A stretch of 64,000 nt of DNA from Symbiodinium microadriaticum (GCA_001939145.1 LSRX01000331.1:90988-154987); one strand, 5' to 3'; shown: positions 42,435-52,747, counted from the first letter of the stretch. Notes: generated from the letters alone by a model not told the origin. Program-made: numbers and translations.

Positions 42435-42491
42435 ATGTTCATGGAGCGGGCCAACCTCCCGACGTACGAGAAAGCGATGGTCCACACCACG
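42435..42491 (+). CDS. Model X exon, 19 codons
   Basis: Acceptor ACCTGCCAG, donor GTGCTTGG. Frame MFMERANLPTYEKAMVHTT, phase 0 to 0. Other frames are open through the GC-rich tail. Confidence 0.78.
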
Positions 42492-42636
42492 GTGCTTGGC
42501 CTGGGCCCCAGAGGAGGAGGCTGAAGACCTCTAGGGCTAGTGCTGCTTAAGGTTTAGAGGGTTTAGCTTAGGGGAGTTTAGGTATGAAAGGTACCGGGGC
42601 CCACTACCCGTTTAGAAGATTTCTGCTGTCATGCAG

Positions 42637-42686
42637 GGCTTCTTCCTGCAATTAGTGGCCTTGGGCTCTGCGTGTGCTCTTTTGGG
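42637..42686 (+). CDS. Possible optional exon, hydrophobic
   Basis: Acceptor TTTCTGCTGTCATGCAG, frame GFFLQLVALGSACALLG, donor GTTCTGG. Its phase breaks model X, so it is either alternative or chance. Confidence 0.4.
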
Positions 42687-42977
42687 GTTCTGGGGTTGGG
42701 AGTTTCTGGGTTGAGGGCATTGGGTTTCGGATTAGCTTCAGGAGCATGTCCCTGAGGTTGCACAGGCTTTCTGAGGTTTGTAAGGCGAATGTGTCGTAAC
42801 CTTGAACCCACGCCCGCTCCTCCCACTTGGAGTCACAGCGCTGGTCATGAATCCAAAGCCCCCTAGACGGCTCCTTAGGATATCCCTCAAATAAACCCTA
42901 CAACCGAAACCCCTCAGCCCTAAAGCCTGAAGCGTCCTTAGGATATCCCTTAAAGGCATCTTGCATCTCCCTCAAAG

Positions 42978-43034
42978 GGTTGTGCGAAACCGAGGTGCGA
43001 GATGGATGCGGAAGGAGATGGGTCCATGGCGCAT
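42978..43034 (+). CDS. Model X exon, 19 codons
   Basis: Acceptor TTGCATCTCCCTCAAAG, donor GTAGGGG. Frame GCAKPRCEMDAEGDGSMAH, phase 0 to 0. Confidence 0.82.
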
Positions 43035-43378
43035 GTAGGGGTGTTGCCCACAGGGTTTTGGGTTTTGAGGGGTCTACCGTTCAGGGCTTTGGTTTCTTTT
43101 GTTTGGGTTAGGGGTTTGGCTGCAGGTTTTCTGGGTTGAAGGTTTTGGGCTTGTGGGCCATGAAATTTGCTTTTGCCCTGTGGTCCTGCGGACGAGGCGC
43201 CTGTGTCCCAAAAGCTCACAGAATATGCGGAGTGTAGCCTTCAGGGTTCTTATTGGGGTTATCCATGGGGACATGTTCCGTGGCTGACCAAACAACCAAG
43301 CCATGGAGTAGGCCACAACAGGGTTTAGGGTTTAAGTTTAGGGTTTAGGGCTGCAAGACAAGCCCTAAACGTATTCAG

Positions 43379-43546
43379 AAGGCTGCGAGAAATCTTATGA
43401 AGCCCTCCAAAGCCCGTAGCCTTCAATTCAGAAATAAGCGTGACGCCACTGACTTAGCATCTCTTTTGCAACGGCGTCCCCTTCTGGAAACTCCCGCTGC
43501 AAACCTAAGTTTTAAAACCCTGAGTTTCAACCCTAAAAGTCCCTGA
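43379..43546 (+). CDS. Model X terminal exon with stop
   Basis: Acceptor AACGTATTCAG. 55 codons then TGA: KAARNLMKPSKARSLQFRNK, RDATDLASLLQRRPLLETP, then AANLSFKTL. Basic, low-hydrophobicity tail. Exons 34900-43546 sum to an intact frame of about 375 codons. No family recognised. Confidence 0.7.
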   Translation, partial: KAARNLMKPSKARSLQFRNKRDATDLASLLQRRPLLETPAANLSFKTLSFNPKSP

Positions 43547-43561
43547 CACCCCAAGACCCCC

Positions 43562-43655
43562 TGCCCATAGGCTGCAGAGTAGTTCCTTTTTGTGGCTCAT
43601 ATTGAGGATCCTCTAAGGTAATCCCAAAAAGGAACTACTTTGGAGCCTATGGGTA
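43562..43655 (+). mobile_element. Family A palindromic element, copy 13
   Basis: Lies 15 bp after the model X stop codon. Confidence 0.95.
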
Positions 43656-43671
43656 GACTCCAGATCACTGA

Positions 43672-43740
43672 ACCCTAAACCCCCAAACCCCCAAACCCCC
43701 AAACCCTAAACCCCCAAACCCCCAAACCCCAAACCCAAAC
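43672..43740 (-). repeat. CCCTAAA/CCCCCAAA array
   Basis: Upstream of the exon at 43755. Confidence 0.93.
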
Positions 43741-43754
43741 CAATCCCTCCGCAG

Positions 43755-43784
43755 GAACGCGAGAGGTCTGTTTTCTCCGGCCAG
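43755..43784 (+). CDS. Model Y exon (first seen), short
   Basis: Acceptor ATCCCTCCGCAG, donor GTCCCATT. 30 bp; ERERSVFSGQ or, in the phase needed downstream, NARGLFSPA. Confidence 0.55.
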
Positions 43785-44213
43785 GTCCCATTGGCTCTGC
43801 CGGGCTTGGGGTTTCGTAGCTTGGGGTTTAGGGGGTTACCTTAAACTACCATAGCCGTTTCTGAATTAGATGAAGCCTATTTAATATGGATTTATAAGGA
43901 CCCTAAAAAACGTAGGTTTTGGAAGGTTAAGGTAGGGTTTAGGGATTAGAGGTTAGGGTTTGTGGCGACCCGGGCTTTGGGTTAAGAGCTTTGAGTTCGG
44001 TGCTTGGGGTTTTACGGTCTCTCGCTCAGGGGCTCCTGCGTAAACGTATTTTCCGACAGCAGTCACAACCACGGAGGGACGCTCGTTCAGTGAACCCTAA
44101 GGCCTAAAACCTTCCGCTTGTTGCTGACGACATTGCAGGTTTAGCTTGGGTCTTTCAGACTGTGCGGGTTTGGGCTCCATGGGTTGGAGTGTAGTCGTAA
44201 AGATACTTCGCAG

Positions 44214-44259
44214 CGAAGATCGCTTGCTTCGGCAGGGCTTAGCAGTTCCACGTTCCACG
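44214..44259 (+). CDS. Model Y exon
   Basis: Acceptor GATACTTCGCAG, donor GTTAGGCC. In phase it reads EDRLLRQGLAVPRST. Confidence 0.68.
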
Positions 44260-44366
44260 GTTAGGCCATAGGAATTCGAGTTTAAGGTGTTTCTGGATCA
44301 TTGCTGAGTGCTTAGGAAAGCCTGAACTATAACTACCCCAGAGTATCCTGTCCATCCTGTCCCCAG

Positions 44367-44514
44367 GACTTCCACAAAGCTATGAATCAAGCACGGCTCC
44401 TGAAACGAGAGCTTAACTTGTACAGCTCGTCCACAGCACTGGCCCACACCAACGACTGTGCTGACCAAAGTATAGAAATCAGAGCAGCTAAAGTACTATA
44501 CTTTACACTTCAGG
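44367..44514 (+). CDS. Model Y exon, 49 codons
   Basis: Strong acceptor GTCCATCCTGTCCCCAG; donor GTAATGG (alternative GTATAG at 44470, same exit phase). Frame DFHKAMNQARLLKRELNLYS, SSTALAHTNDCADQS and IEIRAAKVLYFTLQ. The other frames are blocked. Confidence 0.87.
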
Positions 44515-44706
44515 GTAATGGTTAGCTCTCTAGAATCTAGAACTGAACGGTTTATTAAACGTTTTCGGGGGCTATGGACTCGGCAACGAAGAAATCAAAA
44601 CAGCATAAGCCAAGCAGCTTACCAAAAATCAAGATACGTTATAGTATGTACATGTTTTCGTGAAGATATCGCATACTAGAGCTTATTGTTGCAGACTATC
44701 CTTCAG

Positions 44707-44807
44707 GCCCCCCCCCCTATGAACAACAGCGGTCAGGACACCTCCCTCGATGTCGCAGTCAACGATCCGGTGGGACCCGATCTCGCAAACGCACGCAGCT
44801 GAGATGA
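44707..44807 (+). CDS. Model Y terminal exon with stop
   Basis: Acceptor GCAGACTATCCTTCAG. In phase: PPPYEQQRSGHLPRCRSQRS, then GGTRSRKRTQLR and TGA. The C homopolymer (10 C) makes an indel error possible. Confidence 0.5.
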
Positions 44808-44853
44808 GACGCTGTTGGGATTTGGGGTGTTTAAGGGTTTATAGGGTGTTACG

Positions 44854-44966
44854 GTTGATGATATAAATCCTGCATGACCCATAATAGGGAATATGCTAAC
44901 CTGAATATACCATAATTCCCATAGTTTCTGCCCTTAAGGTAATGCAGGATTTATAATCTCATCAAC
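44854..44966. mobile_element. Foldback element, family D copy 2
   Basis: GTTGATGATATAAATCCTGC...GCAGGATTTATAATCTCATC AAC; the best-preserved copy, just after model Y. Confidence 0.85.
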
Positions 44967-45186
44967 AGTAGGGTTTTGGGTTAGCGTGTATACTGTATAA
45001 GGGCCTATCTGGAGGTTTCATCCTAAGTACAAGCCCTCTTGAACTTAACTTTTTAGGCAAGATCAAGGTTGACCGAAACCTCCTCGCTTCAAAAGCTGAA
45101 ACTCCACGTCGGAGCTCGGGATTTAGGGTTTGGGGTTTCCCCCTTCAAGGTGCCCAGGCTTAAAGAAAAGGATTGAATGACTTGAA

Positions 45187-45302
45187 TACTTGGAGGCCCT
45201 TTTGACTTAGTAAGTCTACTTAGTATCCCCTAGAAACCCTCTTATAATCCCCATAACCCACCTTACTAACCCTACTTACTAAGTCAAAAGGGCCTCCAAG
45301 TA
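45187..45302. mobile_element. Foldback element, family G copy 1
   Basis: TACTTGGAGGCCCTTTTGAC and its inverse complement at the ends; core TTAGTAAGT. Confidence 0.88.
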
Positions 45303-45394
45303 GCATCCATGTGACCACACCCCCGAGCTCCACAGTCCCTCAGGAAAATATCCTGAGTCGTTCCCAGAATGAAAATATGATGTAGGGCGTGTAT

Positions 45395-45490
45395 GTGTAC
45401 ATATGTATATGTATATACATATATATATATAGATAGATAGATATAGATATAGATATAGATATAGATATATTATACATATATGTATGTATG

Positions 45491-45524
<34 letters not shown>

Positions 45525-45560
45525 TGTATGTATATATGTATGTATGCGTGTAGTTATATG
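45395..45560. repeat. AT, AGAT and GTAT microsatellites
   Basis: Compound simple repeat. Confidence 0.95.
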
Positions 45561-45828
45561 TATTACATGTGTATCTGCATGTCCTACGTTTGGGTGTTTT
45601 TGGGAAGTCCTGGCTTTTTAAATCCAGATTCTGTTTCCTTCGGCTCTGGAGGCCTTTGACCCTAGACCCTGGTCCCTGTCAGACCGATCGTTGAAAGACA
45701 GTAGGGTTTGGGGCCTGGGGCTTTGGGTTTAAGGTTTAGGGTTGAGGGTTTAGTGTTGTGGGTTTAAGGTTAAGGTTTTGGGTTTAAGCTTTAAGGTTTA
45801 GGGTTTAGGCTTAAGGCTTTGAGCCCAG

Positions 45829-45888
45829 GATTCGCGCTTGTTGCCGTACCTTCTACTGCGTAGGTACTTGGAGCCCTTCGGGAAAGAT
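45829..45888 (+). CDS. Model Q first seen exon, 20 codons
   Basis: Acceptor CTTTGAGCCCAG, donor GTTGGGAG. Frame DSRLLPYLLLRRYLEPFGKD, phase 0 to 0. An earlier donor (GTACTTGG) would shorten it but breaks the phase with the next exon. Confidence 0.75.
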
Positions 45889-46151
45889 GTTGGGAGTTGA
45901 GAGGGATCCTAACATGCGGTGTGGGTGCTATCGAAGCTCAGAAAATGATACGAGGTTCCTCAATCCGCATGTCGAAATTGACCCTCAAGCCTAAACCCTA
46001 CACCTCGTATTGTCCTAAACCCTTAATCCTAAATTCCAAACCCTTGCGTAATCCTAAGCCCCAAATGAATCATAAGTCCTAAGCCCTAAACCCTTGTAAT
46101 CCTAGACCCTAAACCCTAAACCATCTGAAATCCGATGCCCCTGTGCCGGAG

Positions 46152-46223
46152 ATCCAGGCGAACATGGATCAGGGCTATGCTGAGGAGTTGGCTGAGCACT
46201 GCAAGGCCAAACGTCTTGCCCAG
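46152..46223 (+). CDS. Model Q exon, 24 codons
   Basis: Acceptor TGTGCCGGAG, donor GTGTGGAAG. Frame IQANMDQGYAEELAEHCKAK then RLAQ, phase 0 to 0; helix-forming. Confidence 0.85.
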
Positions 46224-46485
46224 GTGTGGAAGTCCGTCATAATCCTGAACCCTAAACCCGAAACCCTAAACCCTAAACCCCTAAACCGGTGGATGGAACT
46301 AGTCACCAACCCAAACCCTAAGCTCTAAGCTCTAAACCCCTATCCCCGAAGGCCCACGGCCCTTAAGAGAAAAAGTCTCATCTGTTATTGCCTGGATGCC
46401 TGAGACTGGTTGCGTTCAGATTGTTGTTGCTGTCTCTCGCTGCTGCTCATAGAACGTCTCCCCCTGCGCTCGCTTTCTCTCGCAG

Positions 46486-46570
46486 GGGTTCCAACAAATC
46501 TCAGAGGGTCGTAAGGTAGCAGCAAGCAAGGTTTCTAAGACAGAACTTGCCCAGAAATACTCGGATATCG
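46486..46570 (+). CDS. Model Q exon, best splice signals in window
   Basis: Acceptor preceded by CCCCCTGCGCTCGCTTTCTC and ending TCGCAG; donor GTAAGTAGG, full consensus. Frame GFQQISEGRKVAASKVSKTE then LAQKYSDI plus one base. Lys-rich helical segment. A 94-codon minus ORF over this exon is judged a shadow. Confidence 0.95.
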
Positions 46571-47102
46571 GTAAGTAGGATCCCCGGGGATAGGGCAGAT
46601 CGTACCACTCAAAGGCCTCGCAATAAACTGTACAAAGCTTACTATTTTGCTTGAGGGTATGTTCCCCTACATCCTGAACCCTAAACCCTGTAGCAGTCAT
46701 GCGTGAGGCTTTGTTTAGGTCTACTTCTCTCCGAAGACTGCTTTCCTTTTGCTGGGCAGGTCAGGGTTCAGGGTCTCGGACTTGAACCAGAGAGCATGGT
46801 TTAGGGCTTTAGGGTTTGAGGGCTTAGGGTTTAGGGTTTAGGGTGTATATGCCGGGGTCGGGGCAATTAGCAGGAGTATCTGTTTATAGTCGTCTTTTTT
46901 GTTTTACACCATGTAGTAGCCTATGCAGAGGGTAATGGCGTTTTGACATCTCGAAGCACATCCTAAGTTTCATGTATCTGAGTTTGAGCTTGTGGATTTC
47001 GGGCTTATGGAGGCGGATGCAATGTCAAAGGCTTAAGGACGAAGATTTGAATTGTAGGGTTTGCTCGCTTGGGACAATTAGTCTCGCAAGTGGCTGCTGC
47101 AG

Positions 47103-47176
47103 GCATTCGCGGACGCTGCCTACGATCCAGAGGCACCTCCGCGATGTGCCTCCACTGCTACCAATGTCGTGAAAAT
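47103..47176 (+). CDS. Model Q exon, Cys-rich
   Basis: Acceptor AGTGGCTGCTGCAG, donor GTCGGGC. In phase: GIRGRCLRSRGTSAMCLHCY then QCREN. The C-x(8)-C-x2-C-x2-C spacing could bind metal, but this is only suggestive. Two other frames are open. Confidence 0.68.
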
Positions 47177-47189
47177 GTCGGGCACTCTC

Positions 47190-47280
47190 AACCCTAAACC
47201 CTAAACCCTAGACCCTAAACCCTAAACCCTAAACCCTAATTATGATTCTAAACCCTAAGCCCTAAACCCTAAGCCTACTC
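47190..47280 (-). repeat. CCCTAAA telomere-like array
   Basis: Here the array follows the exon by 14 bp, another exception to the usual TTTAGGG-first order. Confidence 0.95.
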
Positions 47281-47969
47281 CCCAAAGCCTAAGACCCAAT
47301 CAAGCCCGAAAGCCTCCAAGCCCTTCACCCTAAGGCAGGTGTACCCTTCACTCAAAGTACGTGCACCCCTTGCCTGAGGTGTTCATCCATCCATGTTGAG
47401 CTCTAGTTTACTGATGGTTATTCATATTAATGTTATTCATTTGTGTATTTATTATCATTATTATTATGACTATTACTATTACGATTATTATCATCTCGAT
47501 TGTTATTACTACTTGCTAAGCTGCGAAAGGCTCAGAGTCTTTGCGTTCAGCTTGACATGACAAGGTAGTAAACTCTGAGCCCCTGGGGCATACCAAGACT
47601 ACGTAGACATTGAGACCTCTATGTTAGGGTTTCGAAAGCCGCAAATGCAGTAAAACGTAAGCCCTAAGCCAGCACAGAATGAATGTGGAAAAACACTAAA
47701 ATCCCCAACGCCCAAGACCCTAAAGCCCTGAAGCTGTTCGCCAAAAAGCCTTAGCCGTCCCGCAGCTCCGGAACCCGGAAGCCTAATACACAGACCCTAG
47801 ATTCTAGAACATGCCCCGTGCCCCAAGCCCCAAGCACTAAAATTGAACGCAAGAACCCTAAACCAAAACCCCACAACCCCAAATCCCATAGCTTGCGGCA
47901 GCGCTCGCTTCCTGCGCCCAAATGCAAGCCTCATTCTCTCTGACCTCTGCATAGGAAGCAGTTCATTTT

Positions 47970-48116
47970 TGCATATGCATACATACATACATACATACAT
48001 ACATACATACATACATACATGCATACATACATACATACATACATACCTACGTACATACATACATACATACATACATACATACATACATACATACATACAC
48101 ATACATACACATATAT
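47970..48116. repeat. ATAC tetranucleotide repeat
   Basis: About 35 units with rare interruptions; His/Thr/Tyr ORFs over it are artefacts. Confidence 0.97.
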
Positions 48117-48216
48117 CATATATTTTCACACTCCCAAGAGGTTATTCAACAGATGTTATTTCAGGGATCCCTGAATCCTGTAAGACACCAATAGCAAGCT
48201 CTTGTAGTCCGCGCAG

Positions 48217-48261
48217 GATGCCCGGATCTCCCAGCTGCGGCAGCTTGTCGCCACGGCGGAG
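48217..48261 (+). CDS. Model Q exon, coiled-coil-like
   Basis: Acceptor GTAGTCCGCGCAG, donor GTTCGGGC. Frame DARISQLRQLVATAE, phase 0 to 0, with heptad-like Ile/Leu spacing. A longer version to 48274 feeding an exon at 48407-48522 (VLLGAMLRACEACS, stop) is a possible alternative end. Confidence 0.82.
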
Positions 48262-48690
48262 GTTCGGGCTGGAGGTTTACCGCGTTTCTAGCCGTTTGAA
48301 AATGATTTTAAACTGTACTTGTGTAGGGGCCCTAAGAAGACCCCAGGTTCTTCGCTAAGCATTTGGCGGTTTGTTTTTGTTGGTTTGTGTTTTTTGGTTG
48401 ATTCAGTGAGTCGGCCACCAGCGTTGGCTTTAAAATTCTTTGTGCTCTTGGGTGCTATGTTGAGAGCTTGCGAAGCATGCAGCCTGGACTGGAGGTTCAT
48501 TCTTGCCCTTCCATTGGAATGACGTGTGGCTAGGTGGCTCGTTGCCTTCACTGGAATTTCGAGCATGTGCTGCAAGGTGTCACAGCAAGCCGGAATAAAC
48601 GTATAGAAACAACAGTTCGGTGTTTCGAGTTTAGTTTAGGGTTCAAAACTTCAAACCCTACACCCTAAACCCTCAAGCTTGCCGTCACAG

Positions 48691-48767
48691 GATGAGATTG
48701 TGGAGATGCGGCTGCGGTTGCAAGCATGTGCAGAGTACAGCCGAGCTTCCATGCATACTCTGACGAG
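48691..48767 (+). CDS. Model Q exon, coiled-coil-like
   Basis: Acceptor GCCGTCACAG, donor GTGCTTCCC. Frame DEIVEMRLRLQACAEYSRAS then MHTLT, continuing the helix of 48217-48261. The frame stays open to a TAG at 48927, so a longer terminal form is possible. Confidence 0.82.
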
Positions 48768-49244
48768 GTGCTTCCCTCCCTTCCAGCTTCGGATTGTGCA
48801 GATGGTGCAGATGCTTGAGGGTTTGCAAGGTCTAGGAGTGTTGTTGACAAGCGGGTTTCAACCAGAAAATAGCAAGTTCTCCTCATCCTCCGACTTCTGG
48901 CAGCCTCGCGTAAACTTCACAGCATAGGCTGCAAGTGAGTAGCAGTAGAGAACCGGGATTTAGTTATTACCGAGCAAAGCAGCCGAAGTTCCGAATATGT
49001 CAATCCATTCCACCACAGACACTCTCGCAGTAGCCATTGCCACCGCCATCATGTTCTGTGGGATACGGCAGCACGAGAAGCAATGTGGTCAATGGTTCGA
49101 ACCTCAAGGAGTCAATGGCTTCTGCAACCCTTAACATAATACGTGCTCCAAGACACAGGACTGTCATAGCAGCAGTCAATAACTGCAATGACCCAGGGTA
49201 GAGTTCGCCATGAACAACGCTCTTGACCTGTCGTCTGATTTGTA

Positions 49245-49410
49245 TTTACCCAGACCCCCATGCTTTAGCACCTTTCTCTGACGGGTTGGTTCGTTTGTTG
49301 TTTTGGGACCTAACCATAAAATGGGCTTATACCCAGACCCCATACAGCACCTGTCCTTTAATTGGTAGGTTAGTTTGTTGTTTTGGGACCGAACCATAAA
49401 ATGGGTTTAT
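49245..49410 (+). repeat. Two-copy tandem repeat, ~82 bp unit
   Basis: Both units share ACCCAGACCCC, GTTTGTTGTTTTGGGACC and AACCATAAAATGGG. Intronic. Confidence 0.9.
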
Positions 49411-49618
49411 CAAGTTAGAGCTGCAATGGGTTGGCACGCAAATTTCCAGTTAACCTCGATTGCATTTCGTTTCGAACGATGCCAGGTGAGTGATCCCGGA
49501 ACCGCAGTACTAGAACCTGAAGCCCTACCAACACGAAATCCTGGAACCCTAAAACCCTAAACCATAAACTCCCTAAGCCCTAAATCCTAAACCCTAAACC
49601 CCATACTATCGTCTGCAG

Positions 49619-49673
49619 CAGCTTCGCTCCCACTCTTCGGAGTTATCTCAAGCGATGCACGGCCGGCTCGGAT
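49619..49673 (+). CDS. Model Q exon
   Basis: Acceptor TATCGTCTGCAG, donor GTCATTTC. In phase: SSFAPTLRSYLKRCTAGSD. All three frames are open (QLRSHSSELSQAMHGRL in phase 0); phase with 49845 selects the first. Confidence 0.7.
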
Positions 49674-49844
49674 GTCATTTCAGCGACATGTGGAATGTAA
49701 CAGTTCAGCCGATTGCCCTCGGAATGTTGAAAAGATAGTAAGCAAACCTCAAGCCCTGCGATCCGCAAGTGTAGTCTAACCCTCCACACCCCAAGCCCTT
49801 GAAGAATTGACCCAAAGAGTTTCGGGTTCAGGGTCACCTTGCAG

Positions 49845-50029
49845 AGCATCCTGGAGGTCCTAGAGACATCCATCCTGACAGCTGTGAAGTCTCCAGCCCC
49901 GAAAGCAATCCCAGAATTCAGGCCCACGGAGAGCCCTAAGGACTACTCGCACTTTTGCGAAAAGATCCCCAAACCCGTGGCCTTGAATATGCTGCTCTTA
50001 GCCCGCAGCCACCATGGCATGTTATTAAG
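49845..50029 (+). CDS. Model Q exon, 61 codons
   Basis: Acceptor GGTCACCTTGCAG; donor is the heptamer GTTTAGGG. Frame SILEVLETSILTAVKSPAPK, AIPEFRPTESPKDYSHFCEK, IPKPVALNMLLLARSHHG, then MLLR. The longest clean internal exon of the window. Leaves two bases. Confidence 0.93.
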
Positions 50030-50122
50030 GTTTAGGGCTAAGGGGTCTGGAAATAGGGTCTAAGCCCCAAGCCCTAAACCCTCAAACACTTAAGCCCTAA
50101 ACCCCTAAACCCCGGGGATTAG

Positions 50123-50212
50123 TGAAGATGTTTGTTGCATCATGGCTTTGTGGGATTCCGCTGGAATCGCCGCACACGTCGCGCTATGCTGTCCAGCCCC
50201 AGCAGTTTCTTG
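50123..50212 (+). CDS. Model Q exon, 29 codons
   Basis: Acceptor CGGGGATTAG, donor GTCAGCC. In phase: EDVCCIMALWDSAGIAAHVA then LCCPAPAVS, Cys-rich and hydrophobic. Another open frame (FVASWLCGIPLESPHTSRYA) is not phase-compatible. Confidence 0.72.
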
Positions 50213-50869
50213 GTCAGCCTGGAAAATACCTAGTTCAACGTCTATATTGGATGTGTATAGTATACACGGTAGTTGATGGCGGGCATGTTTTCGGGACTTG
50301 GAGCTTCATGTCGTTAGGGTTTCGCGGTGAGGATGGGAGGTTGGGCCCTTTCAGTTTAAGAGTTACACGTCAAATTTTGAGTTTCACCACGTTAATCATG
50401 AATCAACTTAGACTCCGCGAGTCCTGGAGTTTGAGGGTGCTGGAGACCACTCAGCAAAACGATGCTCGCACTGATGATTAAAGGGTTCTTTCACCACCGT
50501 GACCGCTTGAACCCTAAGCCCTCGATGGAGCATCAGGGGACTCGGGAAGTTTGCTTATAAGGAAAATACTCATTAAATGGAGTGATGAATAGTTATAAGT
50601 ATATTTACCTTAAGCTTATGTATAGCTCTAGTGACCGACACCCATGATCCTCTGGGCAGGCCAAAACTTACGGTGCATGACTCAGGAAGGCCTGCGGCTG
50701 TTAACCCTAACCGTTCTTGTCCAGGAAGTAGATGCTGGTTGTGGAAAAAGCAGCACTCGCAGTCTCGAGCCCCTAATCCTAAAACCCTCAACCCAGAACC
50801 TGAACAATCCTACACTCTGAATCCCCCAGCACAAATTTAAAGCCCCACGTCCCAAACCCAAGATCCCAA

Positions 50870-51117
50870 CCCCCGAAACTCTCAAACCCTACTGAATTTA
50901 AAGGCCCTAAACCCCAACCCTTCAACCCTTAAAAGGGATCCCAAACCCTACTTAAAAAACCCCTAAACCTCAAACCCTAAACCCTAAAACCCTACAACCC
51001 CCCCAAAACCCTAAACCCCACACCCAAAACCCTAAACCCTAAACCCCAAACCCTAAAACCCTAAACCCTAAACCCCAAACCCAAAACCCAAAACCCTAAA
51101 CCCCTCAAAAGGGACCC
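50870..51117 (-). repeat. CCCTAAA telomere-like array
   Basis: Degenerate array before the final model Q exon. Confidence 0.95.
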
Positions 51118-51152
51118 TCAAAAGGGAGCCCTAAAAGGCCAACTCGTCTCAG

Positions 51153-51216
51153 GCGCCGACCGCGGCCGGCACCCAAGCCCAAGCCTGCGCCGATGGCACT
51201 GCCGAACGAGGCTTGA
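51153..51216 (+). CDS. Model Q terminal exon with stop
   Basis: Acceptor CAACTCGTCTCAG. In phase: RRPRPAPKPKPAPMALPNEA then TGA at 51214-51216; a Pro/Lys/Arg tail. The ten exons total 807 nt, exactly 269 codons. If instead spliced on, a consensus donor GTAAGA is present at 51227 and two other frames are open. Confidence 0.7.
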
Positions 51217-51229
51217 CCTTTGGGACGTA

Positions 51230-51700
51230 AGATTTTAGGGTTGGGGGTTTAGGGTTTAGGGTTTAGGATTTTGGGTTTAGGATTTAGGGTTCAGGATTTC
51301 GGGTTTAGGATTTAGAGTTTAGGAGTTTGGGTTTAGGATTTCGGGTTTAGGATTTAGAGTTTAGGATTTTGGGTTTAGGATTAAGTTTTTACGATTTTGG
51401 GGTTTTGGATTTAGGGTTTAGGATTTTGGGTTTAGGATTTTGGGGTTTAGGATATTGGGGTTTAGGATTTAGGGTTTAGGATTTTGGGGTTTAGGATTTA
51501 GGGTTTAGGATGTTGGGTTAGGATTTAAAGTTTAGGTGTTTGGTTTTAGGATTTGGGGTTTAGGATTTAGGGTTTAAGATTTAAGGTTTAGGATTTTGGG
51601 GTTTAGGATTTAGGGTTCAGGATTTTGTGTTAGGATTTAGAGTTTAGGATTTTGGGTTTAGGGTTTGGGAGTTATATAGGGTTTAGGGTTTAGGCTTCCG
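51230..51700 (+). repeat. TTTAGGA/TTTAGGG array, 470 bp
   Basis: Longest array, dominated by a 14-bp higher-order unit GGTTTAGGATTTTG. Inverted partner of 50870-51117. Confidence 0.95.
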
Positions 51701-51915
51701 AACGAGTTCAGAGTTCAGACCATTAGCTTAACGTAGAAGCCCGGACAACTACTAAAAGTACTTGTTAGCATTTCTCATATTCTAATCACAGTATGTTAAG
51801 AAGAGGTATCGAGGCCCCTATATTACCGCATTATCCGCAGTGCTTCCCTGTCTGACTCTCATTGCCCCTCTTCCGCTCTCTCGATTTCCCCATCCCTATC
51901 GCTCTCGCCTTCTCC

Positions 51916-51916
51916 C

Positions 51917-51959
<43 letters not shown>

Positions 51960-51990
51960 GTCTCTCTCTGTCTCTGTCTGTCTCTGTCGC
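51916..51990. repeat. TC dinucleotide repeat
   Basis: (TC)n with GTCTCTG interruptions. Confidence 0.97.
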
Positions 51991-52169
51991 TCTTCGCGCG
52001 ATGCATGTGTGTACTCAAACTGACAACTTGGGATGCTTAAGGGTTTAGGGTTTAGGGTTTTATAGAGCCTTGGTATCCCCACAGAGGGGTGCAGCACCCT
52101 GGAGTTAGTTCTCTGTGCATGCCAGTATGCATGCACGGAGTGTACGCATGCAGGCAGCCAGAGAGGTAA

Positions 52170-52360
52170 ACGCTAAACCGCCTAAACCCTAAGCCCTATA
52201 AACCCTATCATCCCTAAGCACTACAAACCCTAAACACTAAACCCTATAAACCCTAAGCCCTATAATCCCTAAATCCTAAACCCTATATTCCCTAAACCCT
52301 ATAAGCCCTAATCCCTAAACCCTATAAGCCCTAAGCCCTATAATCCCTATAAGCCCTAAG
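52170..52360 (-). repeat. CCCTATAA/CCCTAAA array
   Basis: A variant array rich in CCCTATAA units ahead of the exon at 52387. Confidence 0.93.
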
Positions 52361-52386
52361 CCCTCATATATGTGCGTACATGCCAG

Positions 52387-52464
52387 GCCTCGGTTTGGGC
52401 CCGCCGTGCCGCCGCGGCAGCCGCAGCGGCACAGGTCGCGCAGCGCTCGCCGACGGCGAGGAGG
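52387..52464 (+). CDS. Model R exon, Ala-rich, frame uncertain
   Basis: Acceptor ACATGCCAG, donor GTCCTG. Very GC-rich. Frame ASVWARRAAAAAAAAQVAQR then SPTARR, or an Arg/Ser-rich frame (QPQRHRSRSARRRR) that fits the phase of the next exon. Confidence 0.78.
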
Positions 52465-52498
52465 GTCCTGATCCTCAAACCCTAACCCTTAGCACCGA

Positions 52499-52571
52499 AG
52501 GACTCATATTTTAAGGCTTTTGGGCCCAAGGACCCTGTTATGGAAGGCTTTTGGGCTATTTTGATGCTAAG
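52499..52571. repeat. Dispersed 75-bp repeat, family I copy 2
   Basis: Near-identical to 36548-36622. Confidence 0.9.
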
Positions 52572-52694
52572 TGTAAGGGGTTTAGGGTTTAGGGTAGCTC
52601 ATCCCCAATTAACTAACCTATGTCATTCTTTAAGGACTTGTTGATAAAAAACCATGCTGTAGAGGTGTGTGGATATCGGGTCATGACTTTCGCA

Positions 52695-52697
<3 letters not shown>

Positions 52698-52747
<50 letters not shown>
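52698..52747. repeat. AGT trinucleotide repeat
   Basis: About 16 units. Confidence 0.97.

Noticed and set aside
46416..46700. 94-codon minus ORF
   Set aside because: Antisense shadow of the plus exon 46486-46570, which has consensus splice sites on both sides.
47797..48129. 110-codon minus ORF and 171-codon plus ORF
   Set aside because: Mostly an ATAC microsatellite; only the 48217-48261 part of the plus strand has exon signals, in another context.
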